Shown piece by piece: positions 15,883-23,221 of a stretch of 64,000 nt of DNA. The DNA comes from Novosphingobium sp. PhB57 (GTDB taxonomy: Bacteria; Pseudomonadota; Alphaproteobacteria; Sphingomonadales; Sphingomonadaceae), in assembly GCF_004342985.1 (NCBI RefSeq), contig NZ_SMBO01000005.1, positions 186,001-250,000 on the forward strand. Reading direction: 5' to 3'. The notes beneath the pieces were generated by a model. That model ran no database searches, was not told where the DNA came from, and was given only the letters and a program-made list of their open reading frames with translations. A program made the translations under genes and the position numbers. Each line of letters opens with the position of its first letter. Position 1 is the stretch's first letter.

Positions 15883-17994
15883 ATGAAACTGAGTGCCATC
15901 GATCTTGCCAAGTTCGCGCCGGAAGCGCCGGCCGCCGATCCGGTGCCTGCCGGGGCGCCCTCGGCCAGTCTGGTCGCCAAGCGGTTCAGGTTTCTCACCG
16001 CCGACGGCCAGACCGCGACGCCGCTCGAACAGGAGGCGCTGCTTGGGCAGAACGACCTGCTCGACGTCAACTTCCTCGACCGCTGCATGATGGCGCGCCG
16101 CTGCGTCGGCCGCATCCGGGTCCAGGGCGGCGGGCGGCAGGGATGGGCGACCGGCTTCCTGATCGCGCCCGGCGTGATTCTCACCAACCACCACGTCTTC
16201 CCGAATGCCGCATCGGTTGCGAATTCGCGCATCGGCTTCGACTACTGGTTCGACGTTTCCGGCAATCGCCCCAGCGAGCCGGACGAATACGACCTGAACC
16301 CGGGCCTGCTCTATGTAAGCGACCCCGATCTCGACTATGCCGCAGTGGCCGTGGTGCCCCGGTCGCTGGCGGGCGCGGAAATCAGCCGGCGCGGCTATCT
16401 TCGCATGATCCCCGAGAGCGGCAAGGCCAAGGAGGGCGATTTCGTCACTCTCCTTCAGCATCCCGACGGTGTGCCGATGCAGATCGCCCTGCGCGAAAAC
16501 GAGGTGGTCCGCGCTGCCGAGGATGAGCCCTATCTCTGGTACAAGGCCGACACGGCCCACGGATCGTCCGGCTCACCCGTGTTCAACGACAGCCTGCAAC
16601 TGGTCGCGCTCCATGCCAATGGCCGGATCCGGCGCGAAGGCGGCGGCTATGTCCTGGCGACCGGCGGCACCGCCGAGACGCTGGAGGGATTGAGCGAGAG
16701 CGACGTGATCTGGGAAGCCAATGTCGGCTTCCGCATCAGCCGGATCAGCCGCAGCCTCCTGGAAGGCGTGCGCGCGAACTGGCCGGCACGCCTGGCCGAC
16801 GTGGAAGCGGCCATGCGCGGCGGCGACGTGATGTCGAGCACGATCCGGGCTCTCGACGAGCAGACCGCCATTGCGCCCGGCGCGGCGCCGCGCCTGGAGA
16901 GCGAATGGCGCGCACGGGATGCTGCCGAGGCGGCCATCCCAACGCCAGCCAACCCGCCGCTAGACGGGACGTTGCTGGACGGAACAGGCATCGTCATTCC
17001 GCTCAAGTTGCGAATCTCGATCGAGGCCGGCAGCGCCTCCATCTCACCCGCCGCGCCCGCAACATCCGGGGGCATCGAGGCGGAAGCCTACGAGATACGC
17101 ACGCCGCTGATCCATGACGGGCTCAGCGAAAGGCCCGGTTTCGATCCGCTCTTCCTGGGCGGCGCGGTTCCGGTGCCCGCGCCCTTCGTCTCCGAGGCGG
17201 GCAAGGCGGTGCTCGCGCCCCTGCTGGAGGGCGACGACCCCGAACTGCGCTACCGGCATTTCTCCATCTGGATGCACAAGGAGCGGCGCCTGGCGCTCTA
17301 CACCGCCGCCAATGTCGACTGGCGCAAGCGCGCGAAAATCGTCGACGGCCGGGCGACGACCCGCGCTTCCCTGGCCGGCTGGCCGCCGAACCGCAATTTC
17401 GCGGAACTCTGGGCCGAGGACCCCCGGCTCGATTCCCGTTACCAGTTGCCGGACGTGTTCTACACCGAAGACCGCGGCGCTTTCGACAAGGGCCATATCG
17501 TCCGCCGCGATGACGTATGCTGGGGCGAGCACTTCGATGAAATCCAGATGGCCAATGGCGACACGTTCCATGTCACCAATTGCTCGCCGCAGACCAAGGC
17601 CTTCAACCAGGGCGCTGCCGGGCAGGACAATTGGGGCGATCTGGAAACCGCGATCGCCGCCGTCACCCGGCAGGACACCGAAGCGGCCTGCATCTTCGCC
17701 GGCCCGATCTTCGGCGCTGCCGACCGGTGGTTTCACGGCAAGGACGCGGCCGGCCAGGCGCGTATCCAGATCCCGGACCGGTTCTGGAAGATCGTCGTGG
17801 TCCGGGACGACGCCGGATTCAAGGCCTATGGCTTCATCCTGGAGCAGGACGTGCACGCCGTGACCGAGCAGGAATTCCACGTCACCGACAACTGGCTGGC
17901 GGCCTGGAAGCCGGTCAGCGCCATCGCCCGCGAACTGCGCGGCTGGCTGGACCTGGCGGCCCTGGCGGAGATCGACCAGCACGCGGACGCCTGA
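15883..17994 (+). CDS. Trypsin-like protease fused to DNA/RNA non-specific endonuclease
   Basis: A protein of 703 residues with no signal peptide. The N-terminal part (about 75-260) is a trypsin-like serine protease. Its triad is His104 in ILTNHHVF, Asp151 in DLDYAAVAV and Ser229 in GSSGSPVF. A linker rich in Ala/Pro follows (about 300-400). The C-terminal part (about 440-690) is a NucA/EndoG/Serratia-type nuclease, with general-base His538 in FDKGHIVRRDD, metal-ligand Asn575 in PQTKAFNQ and Glu588 in WGDLE; Arg of the usual DRGH is Lys. All catalytic residues are present. It stands alone, flanked by minus-strand genes. A protease-controlled intracellular nuclease, possibly for defence or programmed death, is inference. 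Confidence 0.9.
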   Translation: MKLSAIDLAKFAPEAPAADPVPAGAPSASLVAKRFRFLTADGQTATPLEQEALLGQNDLLDVNFLDRCMMARRCVGRIRVQGGGRQGWATGFLIAPGVILTNHHVFPNAASVANSRIGFDYWFDVSGNRPSEPDEYDLNPGLLYVSDPDLDYAAVAVVPRSLAGAEISRRGYLRMIPESGKAKEGDFVTLLQHPDGVPMQIALRENEVVRAAEDEPYLWYKADTAHGSSGSPVFNDSLQLVALHANGRIRREGGGYVLATGGTAETLEGLSESDVIWEANVGFRISRISRSLLEGVRANWPARLADVEAAMRGGDVMSSTIRALDEQTAIAPGAAPRLESEWRARDAAEAAIPTPANPPLDGTLLDGTGIVIPLKLRISIEAGSASISPAAPATSGGIEAEAYEIRTPLIHDGLSERPGFDPLFLGGAVPVPAPFVSEAGKAVLAPLLEGDDPELRYRHFSIWMHKERRLALYTAANVDWRKRAKIVDGRATTRASLAGWPPNRNFAELWAEDPRLDSRYQLPDVFYTEDRGAFDKGHIVRRDDVCWGEHFDEIQMANGDTFHVTNCSPQTKAFNQGAAGQDNWGDLETAIAAVTRQDTEAACIFAGPIFGAADRWFHGKDAAGQARIQIPDRFWKIVVVRDDAGFKAYGFILEQDVHAVTEQEFHVTDNWLAAWKPVSAIARELRGWLDLAALAEIDQHADA

Positions 17995-18025
17995 TCGGCC
18001 ATTGCCTTGCCTTGCCGCCGAACTT

Positions 18026-18982
18026 TCAGCGCGAGGGCGATTGAAGCGTAAGGGCGCCAGGGGGGCACTCACCGCGCACATAGTCCACCAACGCCTCGGC
18101 CACCGAAGGATGCAGCGTCAGAAACTCCCGCCGCCGGTCCAGCGCATCGGGATAACGAACGAGCACACCCTGCTCCACCAGCCGCCGCACCAGGCGAAGC
18201 GCGGTCGTCATCGGCGCACCCGATGCAATGCAGGCGCTGGTAACGGAGACCTTGCGATCCTCGAACCGGGCCAGCAACAGGTCCAGCAGCATTTCCCAGG
18301 CGGGATCGCCGAACAGCTCTCCGCCGCCGATCGCGCGCCGGATCGCCGCGTCGCGCAGCAGGCCGCGAAGATATTCGGGCAGCGCCATGGGCGGGGATTC
18401 CGGCCGAGCCGGTTCCTCGAGAGCAAGGCCGGACATCGGCGCCGGGCAGGATGCCGCGGTGCCCGGTACAGTACGCGGCGCCGCCTTGCGCGGTTCGATC
18501 AGCCCGGCCACGCGGTTGAGATCGCGCGACAGGTCGAGCAGGCGATCGGAGAGTGACGCCCCGCCCCCCGGCGCGCCCTTCATGGCCCGGCGCAGGGCAC
18601 GGGCGAGGCTGTCGGGCACGAGCGGCTTTTCCAGCAGGTCCACCACGGAGGCGCGCAAGGCCGTCAGCACGAGTTCCTTGCTCGGCCGCGCCGCGGTGAG
18701 AATCACTTTCGGCGCGCCCCTGCCCTGCCCCCGCCCATAGGGATTCTCGCGGGCAAGCGCGTCGACGAAAGACAGCTCTCCCGTGCCGGGAAAGCCGCTG
18801 TCGACCACGGCGACGCCTGCCTCGCCGCGCTCCAGCAAGGCATGAGCCTCGCGCGCGTCACTGGCGGAAATGCTGTTGAAACCAAGGCGCCGGACTTCGG
18901 CGAGGCACTGGGATTTGGAGTCTTCATCAAGATCGAGGACCAGGACGGCATCGTCCCTCCCCAACATCGCATCCAACGTCAT
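18026..18982 (-). CDS. Response regulator with C-terminal winged-helix domain
   Basis: A protein of 318 residues. Residues about 10-130 form a receiver-like domain: acidic pair in LDLDEDSK, phosphoacceptor Asp in GVAVVDSGFPG, and a KPL motif in LEKPLVP. After a variable Ala/Pro linker (about 155-215), a C-terminal MarR-like winged helix reads MLLDLLLARFEDRKVSVTSA, then a recognition part and a wing with DRRREFLTLHP. Start ATG 18982 was preferred over the open extension to 19060 because the receiver begins right after it. Its kinase is not adjacent. An inverted repeat upstream (19084-19106) could be its operator. Confidence 0.85.
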   Translation of the reverse strand: MTLDAMLGRDDAVLVLDLDEDSKSQCLAEVRRLGFNSISASDAREAHALLERGEAGVAVVDSGFPGTGELSFVDALARENPYGRGQGRGAPKVILTAARPSKELVLTALRASVVDLLEKPLVPDSLARALRRAMKGAPGGGASLSDRLLDLSRDLNRVAGLIEPRKAAPRTVPGTAASCPAPMSGLALEEPARPESPPMALPEYLRGLLRDAAIRRAIGGGELFGDPAWEMLLDLLLARFEDRKVSVTSACIASGAPMTTALRLVRRLVEQGVLVRYPDALDRRREFLTLHPSVAEALVDYVRGECPPGALTLQSPSR

Positions 18983-19083
18983 GTAACCGTTTTTCTCTGG
19001 CGACTTTCGGGCCCGTTGCCCCGCGGCGGCACATAGGAGAAACGAAAGGCGCGGCGACAATCTAGGTTATCTGCAACGAAAGA

Positions 19084-19106
19084 ATCGCAAGAATTCATCT
19101 TGCGAT
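19084..19106. promoter_or_regulatory. Inverted repeat, possible operator
   Basis: Perfect 9-base arms ATCGCAAGA / TCTTGCGAT with a 5-base spacer, in an AT-richer stretch about 100 bases upstream of the response regulator and 150 bases upstream of the divergent DUF6438 gene. Its place between two divergent genes suits a regulator site. No match to a known operator is claimed. Confidence 0.35.
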
Positions 19107-19257
19107 CATCTTCGTCGCTACAGTCTTGTCGCAAGGTCGCGCGTAAAACAGCGGCTATTCGCAAAAGTGTACGCTTCGCCAAGGCCGGATGCGCGCGGCT
19201 CCGTCTTGCAATCGGGATCCCTGCATTCGCGGGCGATGAAACAAGGAGTCTGACCCG

Positions 19258-19785
19258 GTGACGATTTTCAAGGCATGGCATCATCTCGGGCTCGCAAGCG
19301 CCGTGTTGCTGGGCGCCTGCGCGACTTTGCCGCAGGACGGCGCAGCCCCCGCAGCGACAGGCGAGGCGGAAACCATCGCCATCTCGGTCGGCCCCTGCTT
19401 CGGCTTCTGCCCGGTCTACGAAGCGTCCATCGCCCCCACCGGCGCGGTCACGTTCAACGGCATGCGCCACACCATGGTGCTGGGCGAGCGCCAGCGCGCC
19501 GCAGGCGAGGCGAGCTACCGCGCCCTGGCCGCCGATCTCGCGCCCTATCGTCCGCAGGCCGGAACCACGGCCACCGTCGAATGTGAGGCGGCGATCAGCG
19601 ACACGTCCACCTATACCATCACCTGGACCGATCCGCGTGGCGGCAAGACCGTGGCCCGCCACCAGCGCGGTTGCCGGGGCGGGCCGGGTCAGGCGCTGGA
19701 CGGCCTGCTGCAAGAGGTACCCGCGCGGCTGGGGATCGAGGACTGGGCGAAGCAGATCACCCGGCCGGGCGAATCGAGGGGCTGA
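19258..19785 (+). CDS. DUF6438-type lipoprotein
   Basis: A protein of 175 residues. The signal peptide ends in VLLGAC, a lipobox. The mature part contains GPCFGFCPVYEASI, a short paired-Cys motif (Cys-X3-Cys) followed by a small beta-rich domain typical of DUF6438. GTG 19258 has AAGGAG nine bases upstream. No function is known for the family; location is the periplasm or membrane surface. Confidence 0.8.
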   Translation: MTIFKAWHHLGLASAVLLGACATLPQDGAAPAATGEAETIAISVGPCFGFCPVYEASIAPTGAVTFNGMRHTMVLGERQRAAGEASYRALAADLAPYRPQAGTTATVECEAAISDTSTYTITWTDPRGGKTVARHQRGCRGGPGQALDGLLQEVPARLGIEDWAKQITRPGESRG

Positions 19786-19825
19786 TCGCCGGGTGCCCTG
19801 CCTGAGCCTCAGGTCAGGCTGGGGC

Positions 19826-20479
19826 TCAGGCGGGCTTGCGCGCGATCTCCACGGCCTTGACGAGCATTTCGGCCGTCGCCGCGCCGGGTAGCAGGTAGGA
19901 GCCGATGACCATGGCCGGCGTTCCGGTCAGGTCCATGCCCTCGGCCAGCCGGGCGGTGCGGGCCAGCGCGGCGTCGATATCGGCCTTGTGCGCGGCCAGG
20001 TCGGCATTGAGGCGCTTGCGGTCGACCCCGGCTCGCTGGGCGGCAAGCTGGATGGCCTGGGAATCGAGCCGCCCGCTGGTTTCCATCAGCGCATCGTTGA
20101 AGGCGGCGTGCTTGCCCTGATAGCGCGACGCCAGTGCCGCGCGGGCCGCCTCGATGGAGGGCGCCCCGAAGATCGGCCAGTCGCGATAGACCACGCGGAC
20201 CTTCTTGTCCTGCTGCAGGAACTGCTTCAGCGAAACGTGGAGCTTGCGGCAATAAGGGCACTGGTAGTCGGAGAAGACGACGATGGTGACGTCGTAACCG
20301 GCCGGGGCCACGCTCGGCATCGCCGGATCGTCCTGCAGCGATTTGAGCAGGGCCGCGCGCCCGTCCGCCGCGGCGAAGGCAGGTTGAACCGAGACCGCGC
20401 CAAGGCCGAACGCCAGCGCCGCGCAGGCCATCCATGCCGCTGCGATCCGGGTCAGACCCCGAGCCTGCCATTTCATCAT
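19826..20479 (-). CDS. DsbA-family periplasmic thiol-disulfide oxidoreductase
   Basis: A protein of 217 residues with a signal peptide (about 1-37, ending QPAFA) and a thioredoxin fold with an inserted helical domain. The active site is Cys74-Pro-Tyr-Cys77 in FSDYQCPYCRKL, and the cis-proline loop is TGTPAMVIG. This matches the DsbA/DsbG-like (Thioredoxin_4) group that catalyses disulfide exchange in the periplasm. ATG 20479 with AAGGA upstream was preferred over GTG 20503. No DsbB gene is close by. Confidence 0.92.
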   Translation of the reverse strand: MMKWQARGLTRIAAAWMACAALAFGLGAVSVQPAFAAADGRAALLKSLQDDPAMPSVAPAGYDVTIVVFSDYQCPYCRKLHVSLKQFLQQDKKVRVVYRDWPIFGAPSIEAARAALASRYQGKHAAFNDALMETSGRLDSQAIQLAAQRAGVDRKRLNADLAAHKADIDAALARTARLAEGMDLTGTPAMVIGSYLLPGAATAEMLVKAVEIARKPA

Positions 20480-20649
20480 TCCCAGTTCCTTCGATGGCGG
20501 CACGCGGCGCGCCAGACCCTTAGATCGTAAACCGCCCTAGAAGCAGGTGCGCGGCGGGAATGCCACCCCGAATGTGCCGCGCACGCCCCGCGCCGAAGGA
20601 CCGGCGGTGTTTGGCCCGGCGGTGTCTGGCAAACCCTGCCAAATAGTTT

Positions 20650-20668
20650 GTTGCAAACCATTCGCAAT
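20650..20668. promoter_or_regulatory. Fur-box-like site upstream of the iron cluster
   Basis: The 19-base stretch GTTGCAAACCATTCGCAAT forms an imperfect palindrome (TTGC...GCAA) resembling alphaproteobacterial Fur boxes of the TTGCAAATNATTCGCAA kind. It lies 18 bases before the tonB-like start, followed at once by TATTATA, a possible -10. Iron-dependent repression is the natural inference. Confidence 0.6.
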
Positions 20669-20686
20669 ATTATACAGGGCCGAAGC

Positions 20687-21394
20687 ATGACCGCGCCGCG
20701 TCCCGACACCGCGTTCCACGCTGCTTCCGCGCCTCGGGGAAATACCCGCTCGGTGCGGGTCGTGGCATTGGGCGTGACCGGGGCGCTGCATCTGGTCGCC
20801 GTGGCCGTGGCGGCGGTGGCGCTCTCCTGGCAGAACGCAGGCCGTCAGGACCGCACGGTCCCGGCCACGCTACCCACTTTCACGCTGCGCGCGCAGGACC
20901 TGCCGCATGACAGGCTCCGCTCCGGCGCGGCGGAAAGGCCGGAGAAGGCGGCCCTGCTGCCGGTGAAGGCCGATCACCCGCGCACGGTGCCCGCCGCTGC
21001 CCTGTCGCAGGATCCGGGCGAGGCCGCTCCGGCGGGCGAGCAGGGCGGACGCGACACGGATCTGGCGCAAGTCACGCAGGCCTATCGCCGCGCGATCATG
21101 GCCCGGCTGGAGGAGAGCCGCCGCTATCCCGATGCCGCGCTTCGCGCCGGATGGCAGGGCGATGGCGCCATTCTCTTCCGCATCGAACGTAGCGGGCGCC
21201 TGCTCGATGCCACTCTCGTCTCCGGCACCGGCCGCGCCGAACTCGACCGCGCGGCCGCCGAGATCGTCAGCCGTGCCGCCCCCTTCCCCGCGATCCCCGA
21301 TGCCCTGCCGGACGAACTGGCCATCACCATGCCGGTGTCCTTCCTGATCGAGGACCGGACGCCGCCCCGCACGGCCACGGCATCGGCGCCATGA
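20687..21394 (+). CDS. TonB-family energy-transducing protein
   Basis: A protein of 235 residues. One N-terminal membrane helix (VVALGVTGALHLVAVAVAAVAL) is followed by a linker and a C-terminal TonB domain (about 145-225, with YRRAIMARLEESRRYPDAALRAGWQGDGAILFRI). The YP motif and the G-x-V/I-L-F-R-I strand are typical. ATG 20687 was taken, though TTG 20648 is in frame. Its last bases overlap the start of the sigma factor (ATGA). It probably energises the receptor encoded two genes downstream. Confidence 0.9.
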   Translation: MTAPRPDTAFHAASAPRGNTRSVRVVALGVTGALHLVAVAVAAVALSWQNAGRQDRTVPATLPTFTLRAQDLPHDRLRSGAAERPEKAALLPVKADHPRTVPAAALSQDPGEAAPAGEQGGRDTDLAQVTQAYRRAIMARLEESRRYPDAALRAGWQGDGAILFRIERSGRLLDATLVSGTGRAELDRAAAEIVSRAAPFPAIPDALPDELAITMPVSFLIEDRTPPRTATASAP

Positions 21395-21900
21395 GCGGCG
21401 CGGACGCGGGCATCTTCGACCACTATCACAAGTCGCTGGCGGCCTATGTCGGCTCGCTGGTCGATTCGCCGCCCGCCGCCGCCGACATCGTGCAGGAAAC
21501 CTGGGCGCGGGCCATTCCCTCGCTGCGCGCCGGCACGGTCGAGAATCCGCGCGCCTTCCTCTACCGCGTGGCCCGCAACCTGGTGAACGACCGCGCGCGC
21601 GACCGGCGGAAATGGATGCCCTGGCTGGCCGGCGAGGAGGCCGGCACGGTCGTGGCGGACGATACCCCCTCGCCCGAACGCCACGCCCTGGCGCAGGACC
21701 GGCTGCGGCTGGTGCTGGAACTCGTGGAGGACCTGCCGCCCCGTTGCCGCGAGATCTTTGCCTTGCGCAAGTTCGATGGTCTCGATCAGGCGGAGATCGC
21801 CGCCCGCTTCGGCATTACCCGCGGCGCGGTGGAGAAACAGCTTCGCCACGCCCTGCTCGTGCTGGCCGCGCGTCTTGGCGAAATCGACGAGGCAGGATGA
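21391..21900 (+). CDS. ECF RNA polymerase sigma factor, FecI-like
   Basis: A protein of 169 residues. Sigma-70 region 2 spans about 10-75 (DIVQETWARAIPSL, FLYRVARNLVNDRARDRRK) and region 4 about 105-160 (LPPRCREIFALRKFDGLDQAEIAARFGITRGAVEKQL). It starts within the tonB-like stop codon (four-base overlap) and is followed by a FecR gene. This order is the FecI/FecR arrangement, in which a loaded receptor signals through FecR to the sigma factor. Confidence 0.94.
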   Translation: MSGADAGIFDHYHKSLAAYVGSLVDSPPAAADIVQETWARAIPSLRAGTVENPRAFLYRVARNLVNDRARDRRKWMPWLAGEEAGTVVADDTPSPERHALAQDRLRLVLELVEDLPPRCREIFALRKFDGLDQAEIAARFGITRGAVEKQLRHALLVLAARLGEIDEAG

Positions 21901-21991
21901 TGCGAAACCCGAAAAGAACGGGGTGCGATGTCGTGTTTTGCCCGCCGGCTGCGTCATGGGAATCGAAGCCGCTCGCGAAAGGGACCCTGCC

Positions 21992-23047
21992 GTGAACGAG
22001 ACGCCGGCAACTCCTGCCGAGAACCCCGCGATTCCGCGCTCCCTTGCCGAGACGGCGGCCGATTGGATCGTGCGCCGCGACGGTGGCGAGCTCTCGCCCG
22101 AAGAGATCCGCGCTTTCGACGCCTGGCGCGCCGAGCCCGCGCATCGGCGGGCTTTCGAGCGGATGGAAGTGCTTTGGGGCATCCTAGACGGCGAACCGGC
22201 GATGTCGACCGAGCGGGAGGCGCCGCGGCCGGCAGCGGAGAACCTGGAACGGGCGCCACCGCAATCCGCCCTGCCCTCCCCGCGCCAGCGCCCCCATAAG
22301 CGCTGGGCAGCACGCGGCCGGAGTACGGCGCCTCGCCCGCGCAAACATGCCATCCGCACAAGCGCTGCCCTGGCCGCTTCGCTCGCGCTGGTCGTGCTGG
22401 GCACGGTGCAGGACTGGGCGACGTGGCTGCAGGCGGACTATGCCACCGCTATCGGCGAGCGGAAAACCGTCGCGCTGGAAGATGGTTCGACCGTCGAACT
22501 CGACAGCGGCTCGGCCATTGCTCTGGACTTTTCCCCCGCCCGGCGCGGCGTGCGGCTCCTGGCTGGCGCGGCCGAGTTCCGGGTCGCACCGGACCGCGCC
22601 CGGCCCTTCACGGTGGCGGCGGCGGGCGGCAGCGCCACCGCGCTCGGCACGGTCTTCGCCATACGCGAAAGCGGCAAGCACGCCGAAATCGTCGTGACGG
22701 AGCACCGGGTCCGGGTGGCCGGGCAAGGCCGCTCGCACGTCGTCGGCGAAGGGCAGCGCGCCGATTTCGCGGCGGACAGGCTCGGCCCGGTCGAACCGGC
22801 CGGCAGCGGCGCCACCGCCTGGACACGCGGGCGGCTGGTGGTGGTCGACCGGCCGCTGGGCGAAGTCGTATCGGAAATCGCGCGCTATCGGCATGGCTAC
22901 ATCGGCGTAACCGGCCCCGCCGCCACGATGCGGGTAAGCGGCGTCTACGACCTCGACCACCCGCTCGCCGCGATCGACAGCATCGAGCGAAGCCTGGGCC
23001 TTGCCTCGTTCCGCCTGTCCAGCCGCCTGATCGTGCTTCACCGCTAA
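21992..23047 (+). CDS. FecR-family anti-sigma factor / signal transducer
   Basis: A protein of 351 residues. An N-terminal DUF4880-type helical domain (ETAADWIVRRDGGELSPEE, WRAEPAHRRAFERM) contacts the sigma factor. A membrane helix follows near residues 110-135, then a periplasmic FecR domain (GERKTVALEDGSTVELDSGS, ARPFTVAAAGGSATALGTVF) and a C-terminal STN-like part. GTG 21992 has AAAGGGA about seven bases upstream; ATG 21956 is an alternative. It receives the signal from the receptor at 23222. Confidence 0.9.
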   Translation: MNETPATPAENPAIPRSLAETAADWIVRRDGGELSPEEIRAFDAWRAEPAHRRAFERMEVLWGILDGEPAMSTEREAPRPAAENLERAPPQSALPSPRQRPHKRWAARGRSTAPRPRKHAIRTSAALAASLALVVLGTVQDWATWLQADYATAIGERKTVALEDGSTVELDSGSAIALDFSPARRGVRLLAGAAEFRVAPDRARPFTVAAAGGSATALGTVFAIRESGKHAEIVVTEHRVRVAGQGRSHVVGEGQRADFAADRLGPVEPAGSGATAWTRGRLVVVDRPLGEVVSEIARYRHGYIGVTGPAATMRVSGVYDLDHPLAAIDSIERSLGLASFRLSSRLIVLHR

Positions 23048-23221
23048 GGCACGGATCGGGTCCGGTTGGGCTGGACCGGGGCGCACCTGACTCAGCGCGA
23101 CCGGCCAGAAAAAATTTCACCGCCCTGGTCGTCATTTCCCTCCCAACTCCGTCTTGGTTCTGAGAATGCGTCGCAACAGCATAATGCGCGCCTCAAAACG
23201 AGCAGTGAGGGAACACGTTCA

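Noticed and set aside
15883..19060. Calling the protease-nuclease gene and the next response regulator one defence operon
   Set aside because: The response regulator is on the opposite strand and convergent, and shares no regulatory spacer with the fusion gene. Only the fusion itself is noteworthy.
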